Of a stretch of 64,000 bases of DNA, positions 54,500-63,011 are shown piece after piece. Below the pieces are notes generated by a model, which saw only the letters and a program-made list of their open reading frames with translations, was not told the DNA's origin and made no database searches. Position 1 is the first letter of the stretch, and the number at the start of each line of letters is the position of its first letter. Made by a program: the position numbers and the translations under genes. Origin of the DNA: Silicimonas sp. (GTDB lineage Bacteria; Pseudomonadota; Alphaproteobacteria; Rhodobacterales; Rhodobacteraceae); NCBI GenBank assembly GCA_022826205.1, contig JAJDVJ010000027.1:1-64000 (forward strand), given 5' to 3'.

Positions 54500-55285
54500 A
54501 TGCTGGCGCTGGTCGCCGGCAATGGCGGGCTGCCCAGCCATCTTGCGCGTGCGCTTTCCGTGCAGCCGGTATTTGCGAGGATCGATGGCACGTCGCCGGA
54601 GATCGGCACGGAACTGACCTTTCGCCTTGACCGGATTGCGAGCTTCATGGACGCGCTCAAGGCTCGTGGCGTGACGGAGCTCTGCTTCGCAGGCGCCGTC
54701 CGTCGCCCGAGAATCGAAACCAACGAAGTCGAAGGGCGCAGCCGGCAATACATCGATCAAATCGTTGCGGCGCTCGAGAAAGGCGACAATGGGGCACTCG
54801 CGATCCTGCTGCGAATATTCGAGGCGGAGGGCTTCGTAATTCGCGCGGCCCATGAACTTGCTCCGGACCTGTTGCCTGCTCCCGGTGTGCTCACGTACAA
54901 GCAACCTGCGCACGGAGACGTCAAGGATGCCGCCCGTGCCGATGCCGTGCTGGAGTCCATTGGCGTCGCGGACATTGGACAGGCTTGCGTCGTTCGCCAA
55001 GGACAGGTCATTGCCATCGAGACGAGCTACGGCACCGACTGGATGCTGGAAAGCCTGGATCGCAGACCAGACGTGTCGGGGGGGGTTTTTGCGAAGGCCC
55101 CGAAACCGGGGCAGGATCGTCGTGTCGACCTGCCAACGATCGGTCCCGGAACCGCGACTTGCGTGGCGGAAGCGGGACTCGGCGGCATTGTCATCGAAGC
55201 GGGAGGAGTCATGGTGCTGGATCTTGAGGAAACGGTGAAGGCAGCTGATGATTCCGGGATTTTCCTGTGGGTGCGTGACCCGTGA
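54500..55285 (+). CDS. lpxI: UDP-2,3-diacylglucosamine pyrophosphatase LpxI
   Basis: A 261-residue enzyme of the LpxI (DUF1009) type, which hydrolyses UDP-2,3-diacylglucosamine and replaces LpxH in most alphaproteobacteria. The N-terminal LALVAGNGGLPSHLARAL and the C-terminal segment with IGPGTATCVAEAGLGGIVIEAG (residues 214-235, landmark) fit the family. It starts 1 bp after the lpxA stop, so it is cotranscribed. Confidence 0.95.
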   Translation: MLALVAGNGGLPSHLARALSVQPVFARIDGTSPEIGTELTFRLDRIASFMDALKARGVTELCFAGAVRRPRIETNEVEGRSRQYIDQIVAALEKGDNGALAILLRIFEAEGFVIRAAHELAPDLLPAPGVLTYKQPAHGDVKDAARADAVLESIGVADIGQACVVRQGQVIAIETSYGTDWMLESLDRRPDVSGGVFAKAPKPGQDRRVDLPTIGPGTATCVAEAGLGGIVIEAGGVMVLDLEETVKAADDSGIFLWVRDP

Positions 55286-55325
55286 CACGTGCGGCGCTAT
55301 CTGACGCGCAGGGTCGGCTGGACCC

Positions 55326-56504
55326 ATGAAGCTCTATCTGCTGGCAGGAGAGGCCTCCGGCGACAAGCTCGGCGCGGCATTGATACGGGGACTTGGGTCC
55401 CTGGTGCAGGACCTGGAATTTCGCGGCGTTGCAGGCTCTGAAATGCAACAGGAGAGCATGGAGAGTCTCTTTCCCATGGACGACCTGTCGGTGATGGGAA
55501 TTGCAGAGGTGCTGCCGAAATACTTTAAGCTTCGTCGCAGATTGAACGAGGTCGTGGCAGATTGCGTGGCCTGGCACCCCGATGCGTTGATCACGATCGA
55601 CGTGCCAGACTTTTCGCAGCGCATGGCGTGCGCTGTCAGAAAGAGGATTCCGGGCATGCGCTGCATTCACTACGTGGCACCTTCGGTTTGGGCCTGGAGA
55701 GCGTCGCGGGCAGAGAAGATGGCCCGCTACACTGATCATGTATTGGCGCTTTTGCCATTTGAGCCGCCGCACATGACAAGGGCAGGAATGACATGCGATT
55801 TCGTGGGGCATCCTGTCGTGGCGGAGCCGCTTGCTGGTCCGGAAGACGTCCGGGCATTTCGTGCCGAGACCGGCACAGGAGATGCACCCATCGTGCTTGC
55901 ACTCCCCGGATCGCGACCCAAGGAAGTTGCGCGCCTCGTGCCAGTCTTCGGAGAGGCGATGCACCTGGTTCTGGCAAGCCGTCCTGAGGTCCGTACCGTC
56001 GTGCCCGCTGCAGGCCCGGTCGCATCGGCTGTCCGAGAAGGAATTCGTGCGTGGCCCGGAGAGCCGATCGTCCTTGATCCTCGTGACGGAGCTCCCGAAT
56101 TGAAACGGGCGGCATTTGCTGCTGCCGACGTGGCGCTGGCCGCATCCGGGACGGTTTCGCTGGAGCTTGCTGCGAATGCGACGCCTATGGTTGTTGCCTA
56201 TGACATGAACTGGCTGTCGTGGCAGGTCATGAGCCGGCTGGCGACCATTGATACGGTGACACTGGTAAACCTTGTTGCAGACACCAGGACGGTCCCGGAA
56301 TTCCTGGGGCCGGACTGCAAGCCATCGGCTATTGCGGAAGCCGTGAACGAGTTGCTGTCATGTCGTGCGGCTCGCGAGGCCCAACTGGATGCCATGGCCA
56401 CGACCATGACGCGACTTGGTCGTGGAGAGGAGGCGCCGGGGTTGCGTGCAGCAAGGTCTGTTCTTGCAGCGCTTGCGAGAAATGGTAACGGCCCAGAACA
56501 GTGA
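55326..56504 (+). CDS. lpxB: Lipid-A-disaccharide synthase
   Basis: A 392-residue GT19 glycosyltransferase joining UDP-2,3-diacylglucosamine and lipid X. The family N terminus LYLLAGEASGDKLGA and the donor-site segments LALPGSRPKEVARLVPVF (near 190-207) and ALAASGTVSLELA (near 272-284) are present. It closes the fabZ-lpxA-lpxI-lpxB operon and converges with mnmA, with 104 bp between the stops. Confidence 0.96.
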   Translation: MKLYLLAGEASGDKLGAALIRGLGSLVQDLEFRGVAGSEMQQESMESLFPMDDLSVMGIAEVLPKYFKLRRRLNEVVADCVAWHPDALITIDVPDFSQRMACAVRKRIPGMRCIHYVAPSVWAWRASRAEKMARYTDHVLALLPFEPPHMTRAGMTCDFVGHPVVAEPLAGPEDVRAFRAETGTGDAPIVLALPGSRPKEVARLVPVFGEAMHLVLASRPEVRTVVPAAGPVASAVREGIRAWPGEPIVLDPRDGAPELKRAAFAAADVALAASGTVSLELAANATPMVVAYDMNWLSWQVMSRLATIDTVTLVNLVADTRTVPEFLGPDCKPSAIAEAVNELLSCRAAREAQLDAMATTMTRLGRGEEAPGLRAARSVLAALARNGNGPEQ

Positions 56505-56608
56505 TTCCTCCGCGGTCGACGCAAGCAAATTCAGGTCCAAGGCCATTGTCGGCGTATCGGGTGTCCTGCGGTTGATGATCCAGGAGATCTCCCACGCAAT
56601 TCGCGGGA

Positions 56609-57754
56609 TCATGACCCATGCCAGATCCAGCCCCCGCCGTAGACGCGGCTGCCGTCGGTTTCGTAGAAGACGCAAGCCTGTCCGGGCGACACGCCTTCCT
56701 CCGGCGCCAGCAGCTCGATTGTCGCTTCGGTCGTCGAGACAGGATGGATCACGGCTTCTGCCGGTGGCCTCGTCGAGCGGACCCTGACCGAGAGATTCCA
56801 CGCGCTGGCGCTGTCGAAGGGTTCGTCGCCGAGCCAGTTTATCTCGCGCACCGGCACGGTGCGGGTGGCGAGCATTTTTTTCGGCCCTACTATGACCCGT
56901 TTGTTGTCGACATCGAGACGGACCACGTAGAGTGGCTCTTGCAGCCCGCCGATGCCAAGGCCCCGCCGCTGCCCGATCGTGTAGTGGATGACGCCCTCAT
57001 GCGTGCCCATTTCGCGGCCGTCTACATGGACGATCACGCCAGGCTCAGCGGCCCCTGGACGCAGTTTCTCGATGACAGACGCGTAGTTGCCGTTCGGGAC
57101 AAAGCAGATGTCTTGGCTGTCAGGCTTGTCAGCCACGGACAGGCCGTGCGTGCTTGCGAGTTTGCGCGTCTCTTTCTTGGAAGTCAGGTGCCCAAGGGGA
57201 AAGCGCAGGAATTCGAGCTGTTCCGGCGTCGTCGTGAACAGAAAGTAGCTTTGGTCCCGTGCCAGATCCGCAGCCATGTGCAGCTCCGGTCCCGATTCGC
57301 CGAGCTTCCTTTGGATGTAGTGTCCCGTTGCCATGCAATCTGCGTCGAGGTCATGCGCGGTCTCCAGAAGATCCTTGAACTTCACCCGTTCGTTGCAGCG
57401 AATGCACGGTACCGGTGTAGCGCCTGCAAGGTAGCTTTCCGCAAACTCGTCGATCACGGTCTCACGAAAAATGCGCTCGTAGTCGAGAACATAGTGCGGA
57501 AACCCCATCGTTTCCGCCACCCGGCGTGCGTCGCGGATGTCTGCTCCTGCGCAACAAGCGCCCTCTTTTGCCAAGGCGGCTCCGTGGTCATAGAGCTGCA
57601 GCGTCACGCCCACCACGTCGTAGCCCTCGCGCGCGAGTTCGGCGGCCACGACGGAACTGTCCACGCCGCCAGACATGGCTACGACAACACGGGTGTCCGA
57701 AGGCAGCTTCGGAAAGCCAAGCGAGTTTAGGTTTTTGACTCCGTCGAGCGCCAT
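56609..57754 (-). CDS. mnmA: tRNA-specific 2-thiouridylase
   Basis: A 381-residue enzyme that thiolates U34 of Glu, Gln and Lys tRNAs. The N-type PP-loop is MSGGVDSS (residues 27-34). The first catalytic cysteine lies in PVPCIRCN (C117/C120); the second in SQDICFVP near residue 215. The C-terminal barrel contains GLGIGG and VGPK. ATG 57754 ([16 protein letters not shown]) is typical of the alphaproteobacterial form. The sequence is complete. Confidence 0.96.
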   Translation of the reverse strand: MALDGVKNLNSLGFPKLPSDTRVVVAMSGGVDSSVVAAELAREGYDVVGVTLQLYDHGAALAKEGACCAGADIRDARRVAETMGFPHYVLDYERIFRETVIDEFAESYLAGATPVPCIRCNERVKFKDLLETAHDLDADCMATGHYIQRKLGESGPELHMAADLARDQSYFLFTTTPEQLEFLRFPLGHLTSKKETRKLASTHGLSVADKPDSQDICFVPNGNYASVIEKLRPGAAEPGVIVHVDGREMGTHEGVIHYTIGQRRGLGIGGLQEPLYVVRLDVDNKRVIVGPKKMLATRTVPVREINWLGDEPFDSASAWNLSVRVRSTRPPAEAVIHPVSTTEATIELLAPEEGVSPGQACVFYETDGSRVYGGGWIWHGS

Positions 57755-58340
57755 GGTGTCACCGTGAAAGAAATGTCGTGCGAAATACAGGAAAATCGCA
57801 GTCACTGACAAGGGCCGGGCACCGCAACTGGTCGACCTGCTCAGCCCACTGGAACTGGCGGCCATTGCGCACGCCCCCGAGCGAATCGGAGATCGCGCGC
57901 CAGCCGAGCCACGTTGACACCGGAAATGGGGTGGTCGTTAGGGGCACGGCATCGGGCAGTTCGCAACTGTCGGCAGAACACGACCTGGGACCAAACATAG
58001 GTGCGGTGGCCGCAATGCGCGAAGGCGGCATCACGGACCTCCAGCCGATGCAGCATTCGCCTTTGTCGCTTCGTTTAGCCCGATTTCCGCAACTCGCGGG
58101 TAACGAGATCTGTAACCCACTGACGATCCTGGATCCGACCCGAATGGTCGGCACTACACGTGACTTCCAAGGGTCGGGTCCTTCGGAACAGTGCGTTTCT
58201 CGCGACGGAACCTGCCAAATTTATCAAGACACCTGCCGAGTTTCTGAAGTCGGGTTAGGTTCCTCAGCTACGAAGATGGCCGCACGCACTAGGCAAACAC
58301 CTTGACCAGCGCCGAGGTCGGCCTCTACTTCATGACCTAA
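57755..58340. other. Upstream region of mnmA with possible gene debris
   Basis: No intact gene is supported. A minus-strand frame at 57759-58154 has a protein-like stretch ([17 protein letters not shown]) that faintly recalls the effector domain of a LysR regulator, but not enough to call. The plus strand leads into an osmC relic. Confidence 0.4.
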
Positions 58341-58601
58341 TTTGGGCACTTCGAATCGACGCTGAAGCTCGAATTGCCCGAATACTGCATCGTGCTAGAC
58401 GCTCGTGTCAGTCTCGGCGGCGCCTCCGGCTGCACCTGTAGGCCGGGAGAGGCGGACCCAGCAGAAACCCATGTCCATTTGGAAACTTACGAATCTAACG
58501 AAACCGCGCAGGAGATGCTTGATATCTCCGAGCAGACCTGTTTCCTGAACGCCTTCTGCAGAACTGACCTCAAGACCAAGATCAAGGTCGCGCCAATCTG
58601 A
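58341..58601 (+). pseudogene. Truncated OsmC-family gene
   Basis: The frame encodes about 75 residues ending SEQTCFLNAFCRTDLKTKI, with the C-terminal cysteine-containing helix motif (EQTCFLxA) of OsmC/Ohr-type peroxidases. It also shows LKLELPEYCIVLDARVSL, a central strand pair. An in-frame TAA at 58338-58340 and no family-like N-terminal half indicate a broken gene. It is half the usual length (about 140-180). It ends 27 bp before pobA. Confidence 0.6.
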
Positions 58602-58628
58602 CCACGCGCCGCCGTTCAAGGAGAATTC

Positions 58629-59804
58629 ATGAGAACAAAGGTTTGTATCATCGGCGGTGGGCCATCCGGGCTTTTGCTCAGCCATATCCTCGATGCCAAC
58701 GGCATCGACAACGTCGTGCTTGAGCGTCAGTCCAAGGACCACGTGCTCAGCCGTATTCGGGCGGGCGTTCTGGAAGCCGGTGCCGCACAACTGCTACGCG
58801 ATCACGGGCTCGGCGAGCGCATGGATCGCGAGGGCAAGGCGAAGGACGGAACTAGGATTCTGTGGCAGGACCGCCCGGACTTCTTCATCGACGTCAAGAA
58901 ATGGACGGGCCAGCAGATGATGGCCTACGGCCAGACCAATATCACCGAAGACCTTTATGCCGCTCGCGAACGCGATTGCGGCGCGGTGGTCTGCGATGCA
59001 AAGGACGTCGCACTGCACGACATCGAGACTGATGCACCCCATGTGACCTATCAGAAGAACGGCCAAAGGCATCGAGTCCATTGCCGCTTCATTGCCGGGT
59101 GCGACGGATTCCACGGTGCGTCGCGCCAGGCGATTCCCGCCACGCATCGTCGGGAATATGAACGGATTTACCCGTTCGGGTGGCTTGGCATCATGGTCGA
59201 GAAGCCGCCCCTCGACGACTTCATCTACGCCTATCATGAGGACGGCATGGCCATGGCGGCCCAACGCAACCCAATGCTCAGCCGTTACTACATCCAGGTG
59301 CCGCTGTCTGATACGCCAGAGGACTGGTCTGACGATCGGTTTTGGGAAGCTCTCTTGCATCGTTTCCCAGTTGACGTGGCCAAGACCATTCATACAGGTC
59401 CGTCAATCGAGAAATCCATTGCGCCGCTGCGCAGTTTCGTCAGCGAACCGATGCGCCACGGCAGCCTGTTCTTGGCGGGCGATGCCGGACATATCGTGCC
59501 GCCAACCGGGGCCAAGGGCCTGAACTTGGCAATTTCTGACGTGTACTACCTGCAGCGCGCATTGGTGGCGCATTTCAAGGACGCCAACGACGCCCTTCTC
59601 GACGACTATTCTGGCACTGCGCTCATGCGCATCTGGGCCGCCGAGAATATCTCGTGGCGGCTGACCAAGCTGTTGCACGTGTTTCCCGACGAGGATCCGT
59701 TCGACCAAAAAATCCGCGAGAACGACTATGACTTGCTGCTGACGTCTGAAGCGGCCCAGCACGCGCTTGCCTACGAATATATCGGTCTGCCCTACGCAAC
59801 CTGA
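58629..59804 (+). CDS. pobA: 4-hydroxybenzoate 3-monooxygenase
   Basis: A 391-residue flavoprotein hydroxylase converting 4-hydroxybenzoate to protocatechuate with NADPH and oxygen. The N-terminal FAD motif is CIIGGGPSGLLLSHIL (residues 6-21), the DG motif is CRFIAGCDGFHGASR near 150-164, and the GD motif is LFLAGDAGHIVPPTGAKGLNLAISD near 279-303. The substrate-binding QQMMAYGQTNI and RAGVLEAGAAQLLRDHG are typical of PobA. AAGGAGAATTC precedes the ATG. No protocatechuate genes and no PobR lie next to it. Confidence 0.95.
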   Translation: MRTKVCIIGGGPSGLLLSHILDANGIDNVVLERQSKDHVLSRIRAGVLEAGAAQLLRDHGLGERMDREGKAKDGTRILWQDRPDFFIDVKKWTGQQMMAYGQTNITEDLYAARERDCGAVVCDAKDVALHDIETDAPHVTYQKNGQRHRVHCRFIAGCDGFHGASRQAIPATHRREYERIYPFGWLGIMVEKPPLDDFIYAYHEDGMAMAAQRNPMLSRYYIQVPLSDTPEDWSDDRFWEALLHRFPVDVAKTIHTGPSIEKSIAPLRSFVSEPMRHGSLFLAGDAGHIVPPTGAKGLNLAISDVYYLQRALVAHFKDANDALLDDYSGTALMRIWAAENISWRLTKLLHVFPDEDPFDQKIRENDYDLLLTSEAAQHALAYEYIGLPYAT

Positions 59805-59857
59805 TTGCACTCGGGTTGGCGCGATTGCCGAACCAGCCACTCACCAAGGAGGACAAA

Positions 59858-59932
59858 AAGAAGAAACACGCAGCTCTTGCCGCTGCAGCCTGTCTGGCGA
59901 TCACCCCGATGGCCTCGGCGACTTCTCACTAA
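59858..59932 (+). pseudogene. Truncated exported-protein gene (signal peptide only)
   Basis: A perfect AAGGAGGA ribosome-binding site (59846-59853) is followed by a frame reading KKHAALAAAACLAITPMASATSH and a stop. That is a textbook secretory signal peptide. The expected start codon is AAG at 59858, where ATG would be needed, and the mature protein is missing. The stop is 15 bp from the 3' end of tRNA-Asn. It looks like the 5' stub of a solute-binding protein gene once following pobA. Confidence 0.6.
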
Positions 59933-59946
59933 GGCATTGTTTTTGT

Positions 59947-60021
59947 TGGCTCCGGCGGTAGGGATCGAACCTACGACCAATTGATTAACAGTCAACTGCT
60001 CTACCGCTGAGCTACGCCGGA
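59947..60021 (-). tRNA. tRNA-Asn (GTT)
   Basis: The minus strand folds as a complete cloverleaf of 75 bases including encoded CCA: acceptor TCCGGCG/CGCCGGA, D arm GCTC...GAGC, anticodon arm GTTGA-CTGTTAA-TCAAT with anticodon GTT, and T arm GTAGG-TTCGATC-CCTAC. It is oriented opposite to pobA. Confidence 0.97.
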
Positions 60022-60391
60022 ATGCCGATGGTGGATATAGCAATGCCACTTGACTTCGTCCACTTGATTTTTTTTTCGGAACGAGCGCAACTTCCGCGCC
60101 CTTCGCCTGAAAACGGATCAAGTTGACGTGAAACGTGCATGGCACGAATCCCAACTAGCTAACGTCAATCAACGCGATGATCCGACTTGAAACTCGTCTG
60201 TTCCGCGCATGGCGACATGCATGCCGGTCTCATCGAAACAAAGCAAGAAATAGTGAATCTCTACGTCTGCTTCTTGTGAATTTTTGCGTTGGTTGGTCAA
60301 TCATGGGGCGAGGGAAAGAACCGGAAAATATTGGCGCTCTGCCGTGGATGCAATCGTCGTCCCATAACCTAGTCTCAAATGAACACAGGGT
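60022..60391. other. Intergenic region upstream of tRNA-Asn
   Basis: A 370-bp stretch, AT-rich near 60060-60080 (a run of eight or more T) and 60230-60290. It should carry the tRNA-Asn promoter on the minus strand. I see no gene. Confidence 0.45.
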
Positions 60392-61285
60392 TCAGCTTCT
60401 GGAGAACCCTGCGGACAGTCCGAGTTCAGGATGTGCCGTTGCCAACGTCCTTTCGACAAGGTCGATGAGATGCGCAAAGACGTTTCGCGATGCAGCTGGC
60501 AACAATTCAGGTGGAGTGTCGGTGTAGACCTTGCACGTAAGTTCCTCGACGCTTTGCGGTGAGTTGCTCAGCGCATCCAGAATCGCGTCTGCCCGGGCTT
60601 GGCGATGCTTGATCAGCCAGGACAGGCGCTCCTCCGGTTCCTGAATGTCGGGGCCATGTCCTGTCAGAAACCGACGGGCACCTAAGCTGGCCAGGCGTTT
60701 GGACGTCTGCATGAAGTCTCGGACGTTTCCGTCGGGCGGCGACACGATCGAGGAGGACCATTCCATCACGTGATCGCCCGAGAAGACCACGTCGTCCATC
60801 TGAAAGGCAAGATGACCTGCAAAGTGGCCGGGTGAGTGAATTACATCAAGCTGCCAGTCCTCGCCGCTGACGACGTCCCCGTCGGATATCTGGATGTCGG
60901 GGCGAAACAAGCTGTCGACACCTTCTCCTCCGCCCGCGATGCCCGCATTCGCAAGACCCTGCATGGTTGCGTTGCGCCCGGCCTCGGGAGGCCCGAAGCC
61001 CAGCACGGTTGCCCCGGTTCGCTCGGCCAGAGTTCGAGCAAGCGGGCTGTGGTCGGCATGCGCGTGCGTAATCAGAATTTGGGTGACATGCTCGTCAGCC
61101 GTCGCCCGCAGAATTGCGCCAAGATGGGCTTCGTCCCTCGGCCCGGGATCGATGACTGCAACCTGCCCTTGGCCGACAATGTAGCTGTTTGTTCCCCAAT
61201 ACGTCATCACGCCCGGATTCGGGGCGAGGATGCACCGAATTCCGTCTGCGATAGTTCGAACGAGCCCTGCTTGAGGTTTGCTCAT
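60392..61285 (-). CDS. MBL-fold metallo-hydrolase
   Basis: A 297-residue metallo-beta-lactamase-fold hydrolase of the LACTB2/glyoxalase-II-like group. The zinc motif is THAHADHSP (H74, H76, D78, H79), with further ligands in IHSPGHFAGH near 160 and FSGDHVM near 180; a C-terminal winged-helix segment (TPPELLPAASRNVFAHLIDLVER) follows. Members act on nucleic acid ends, thioesters or lactones; no substrate can be named. ATG 61285 gives the family start. It diverges from the histidine kinase with 41 bp between. Confidence 0.9.
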   Translation of the reverse strand: MSKPQAGLVRTIADGIRCILAPNPGVMTYWGTNSYIVGQGQVAVIDPGPRDEAHLGAILRATADEHVTQILITHAHADHSPLARTLAERTGATVLGFGPPEAGRNATMQGLANAGIAGGGEGVDSLFRPDIQISDGDVVSGEDWQLDVIHSPGHFAGHLAFQMDDVVFSGDHVMEWSSSIVSPPDGNVRDFMQTSKRLASLGARRFLTGHGPDIQEPEERLSWLIKHRQARADAILDALSNSPQSVEELTCKVYTDTPPELLPAASRNVFAHLIDLVERTLATAHPELGLSAGFSRS

Positions 61286-61326
61286 CGGCCCTTTTTCTCC
61301 CGCGCCAACGCCCTTAGGGTCATGCC

Positions 61327-62643
61327 ATGATTGCGCGGCTTCTGAAATACTGGATGCCAAGGACATTTTATGGGCGCTCGACCCTGATCCTGCTCGTTCC
61401 CGTGACTGTCATCATGGTGGTCGTCACAGTCGTGTTCATCCAGCGCTTGTACGAGGGCGTGACTGAGCAGATGACGGTTGCCGTGGCGCACGAGATCGAG
61501 CTCATCCTAGGCCGAATCGACGTTGACGCGCCGGACGCAGACAGCGCATTTGACGCGGCTTTGGAGGTTGCCAATCCTCTGGGTATCGGAATCTCCCCAG
61601 GTGCCGCGCAGGCCTTGACACGGCGTGACTGGTTCGACCTGTCAGGAAGGACCGTAATTGCAACGCTCGATCGAGAAATTGAGCAATTGCTCGGTGTTGA
61701 TCTGGTCGGTCTTCACGGTTTTGCACGCCTTTCCGTCGGGACCCGGGCGGGGCCAGTCGAACTGATCGTGTCCCGGCGGCGGCTCAATGCACGCAATCCG
61801 CATCAGTTTCTTGTCCTGATTGGGTTCACCGCGCTCTTGATGTCTGCGATCGCGCTTCTTTACATGCGCAACCAGATTCGCCCCATTCGACGCCTTGCAC
61901 GTGCAGCGGAGGCATTCGGAAAGGGGCGCGTCGTGCCGTATGAACCGAGTGGTGCCACCGAGGTTCGTTTGGCGGGCAAGGCGTTTCTTGACATGCGCGG
62001 CCGAATTGAGCGTCAGATTGAGCAGCGAACATTGATGCTGTCCGGGGTCAGCCACGATCTCAGGACGCCGCTGACCAGAATGAAGCTCGGGCTTTCGCTC
62101 ATGGATAACAGTTCCGAAACTGAAGCGATGCGTCGTGATGTTCAGGACATGGAAGGCATGCTGGAAGCCTTTCTGTCTTTCGCGAAGGGTGACGCCTTGG
62201 AGGCGCCAGAGCAAATTGATCCGTTGAAATTTGTGCGCAAGCTAACGAATCGAATCGCGAGAAGCGAGCCGGTGGTCCTTGGCGTTCTTGAAGGCGAGGG
62301 ACGCGCAATGCTGCGCCGGGCGGCACTGCAACGTGCTCTCGAAAACCTGATTGTCAATGCGGTGCGCTACGGTGGTCGAGCCAAGGTGTCGGCGCAGATT
62401 GCCAAAGATCGAATCAGATTTGTCGTGGAAGACAGCGGGCCGGGCATTCCGGAAGAACTGCGTGAATACGTGCTCAAGCCATTCATCCGGCTAGACTCGG
62501 CCAGGAATCAGGATGGCGGCCTGGGCGTTGGTCTTGGCCTGTCGATTGCTGCTGACGTGGCACGACAACATGGTGGAACATTGTTGCTTGGGGAAAGCAA
62601 AGACTTAGGCGGCTTGAAAGCCGAAATTTCCATCCCAAGATGA
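61327..62643 (+). CDS. Sensor histidine kinase, EnvZ-like
   Basis: A 438-residue membrane kinase. It has two membrane segments (STLILLVPVTVIMVVVTVVF, residues 18-37; FLVLIGFTALLMSAIALLYM, about 160-179) enclosing a periplasmic domain of about 120 residues, a HAMP domain (RNQIRPIRRLARAAEAFGKG), the dimerisation H box SGVSHDLRTPLTRMKL (histidine near 242), N box ENLIVNAVRYG near 341, and G boxes DSGPGIPEE and GLGVGLGLSIA. It belongs to the OmpR-partner class. No response regulator lies beside it. The downstream neighbour is on the other strand beyond a hairpin, so its partner is elsewhere. Confidence 0.93.
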   Translation: MIARLLKYWMPRTFYGRSTLILLVPVTVIMVVVTVVFIQRLYEGVTEQMTVAVAHEIELILGRIDVDAPDADSAFDAALEVANPLGIGISPGAAQALTRRDWFDLSGRTVIATLDREIEQLLGVDLVGLHGFARLSVGTRAGPVELIVSRRRLNARNPHQFLVLIGFTALLMSAIALLYMRNQIRPIRRLARAAEAFGKGRVVPYEPSGATEVRLAGKAFLDMRGRIERQIEQRTLMLSGVSHDLRTPLTRMKLGLSLMDNSSETEAMRRDVQDMEGMLEAFLSFAKGDALEAPEQIDPLKFVRKLTNRIARSEPVVLGVLEGEGRAMLRRAALQRALENLIVNAVRYGGRAKVSAQIAKDRIRFVVEDSGPGIPEELREYVLKPFIRLDSARNQDGGLGVGLGLSIAADVARQHGGTLLLGESKDLGGLKAEISIPR

Positions 62644-62646
62644 AAG

Positions 62647-62667
62647 GGGCGGCAAACTCAGCCGCCC
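62647..62667. terminator. Bidirectional terminator hairpin
   Basis: Arms GGGCGGC and GCCGCCC flank the seven-base loop AAACTCA. It is located 3 bases past the histidine-kinase stop and 11 before the hvrA stop, flanked by GAAA on one side and AATT on the other. The convergent location fits a shared terminator. Confidence 0.6.
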
Positions 62668-62678
62668 AATTCCCAAAT

Positions 62679-63011
62679 TCAGATTTCCAGGCTCTTGGCT
62701 GACTTTCCTCTGTCCCTTGCCTCCCTGAACCAGGCTGGCTGGCGTCCACGGCCGGACCAGGTCTGGCTGGGATCGCTCGGGTTCCGATACTTCGGAGGTA
62801 CAGGGGATTTGCGATATTTTCTCTTCTTGCCCAGGACTTCATTGACGGTCAAACCGTGCTTCTTTGCAATTTTTTGGGCCGCGTCCTGAAGTTCTTGCGT
62901 CGCGGCCGCAATCGCGCGGGTCCGGCTGGTCTTGAGTTCGTTTTCGATGCCGCGCTTGAGCGCTTTCAGTTCCCTTTCGGAAAGCTTTCCGAGGTTGAAT
63001 TTTGCTGCCAT
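62679..63011 (-). CDS. H-NS/HvrA-family nucleoid protein
   Basis: A 110-residue H-NS-type DNA-binding protein. The N-terminal helical oligomerisation region (GKLSERELKALKRGIENEL at residues 7-25) leads to a basic linker (GKKRKYRKSP) and the C-terminal DNA-binding motif YRNPSDPSQTWSGRGRQPAWF, the H-NS core TWSGRGRQP. Relatives such as Rhodobacter HvrA/Spb tune photosynthesis and nitrogen genes. AAGGAG precedes ATG 63011; the longer frame upstream is in AT-richer DNA and not conserved-looking. Confidence 0.92.
   Translation of the reverse strand: MAAKFNLGKLSERELKALKRGIENELKTSRTRAIAAATQELQDAAQKIAKKHGLTVNEVLGKKRKYRKSPVPPKYRNPSDPSQTWSGRGRQPAWFREARDRGKSAKSLEI

Noticed and set aside
57759-58154. 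Minus frame faintly resembling a LysR effector domain
   Set aside because: Only a short stretch is suggestive; no helix-turn-helix region or consistent frame was found.
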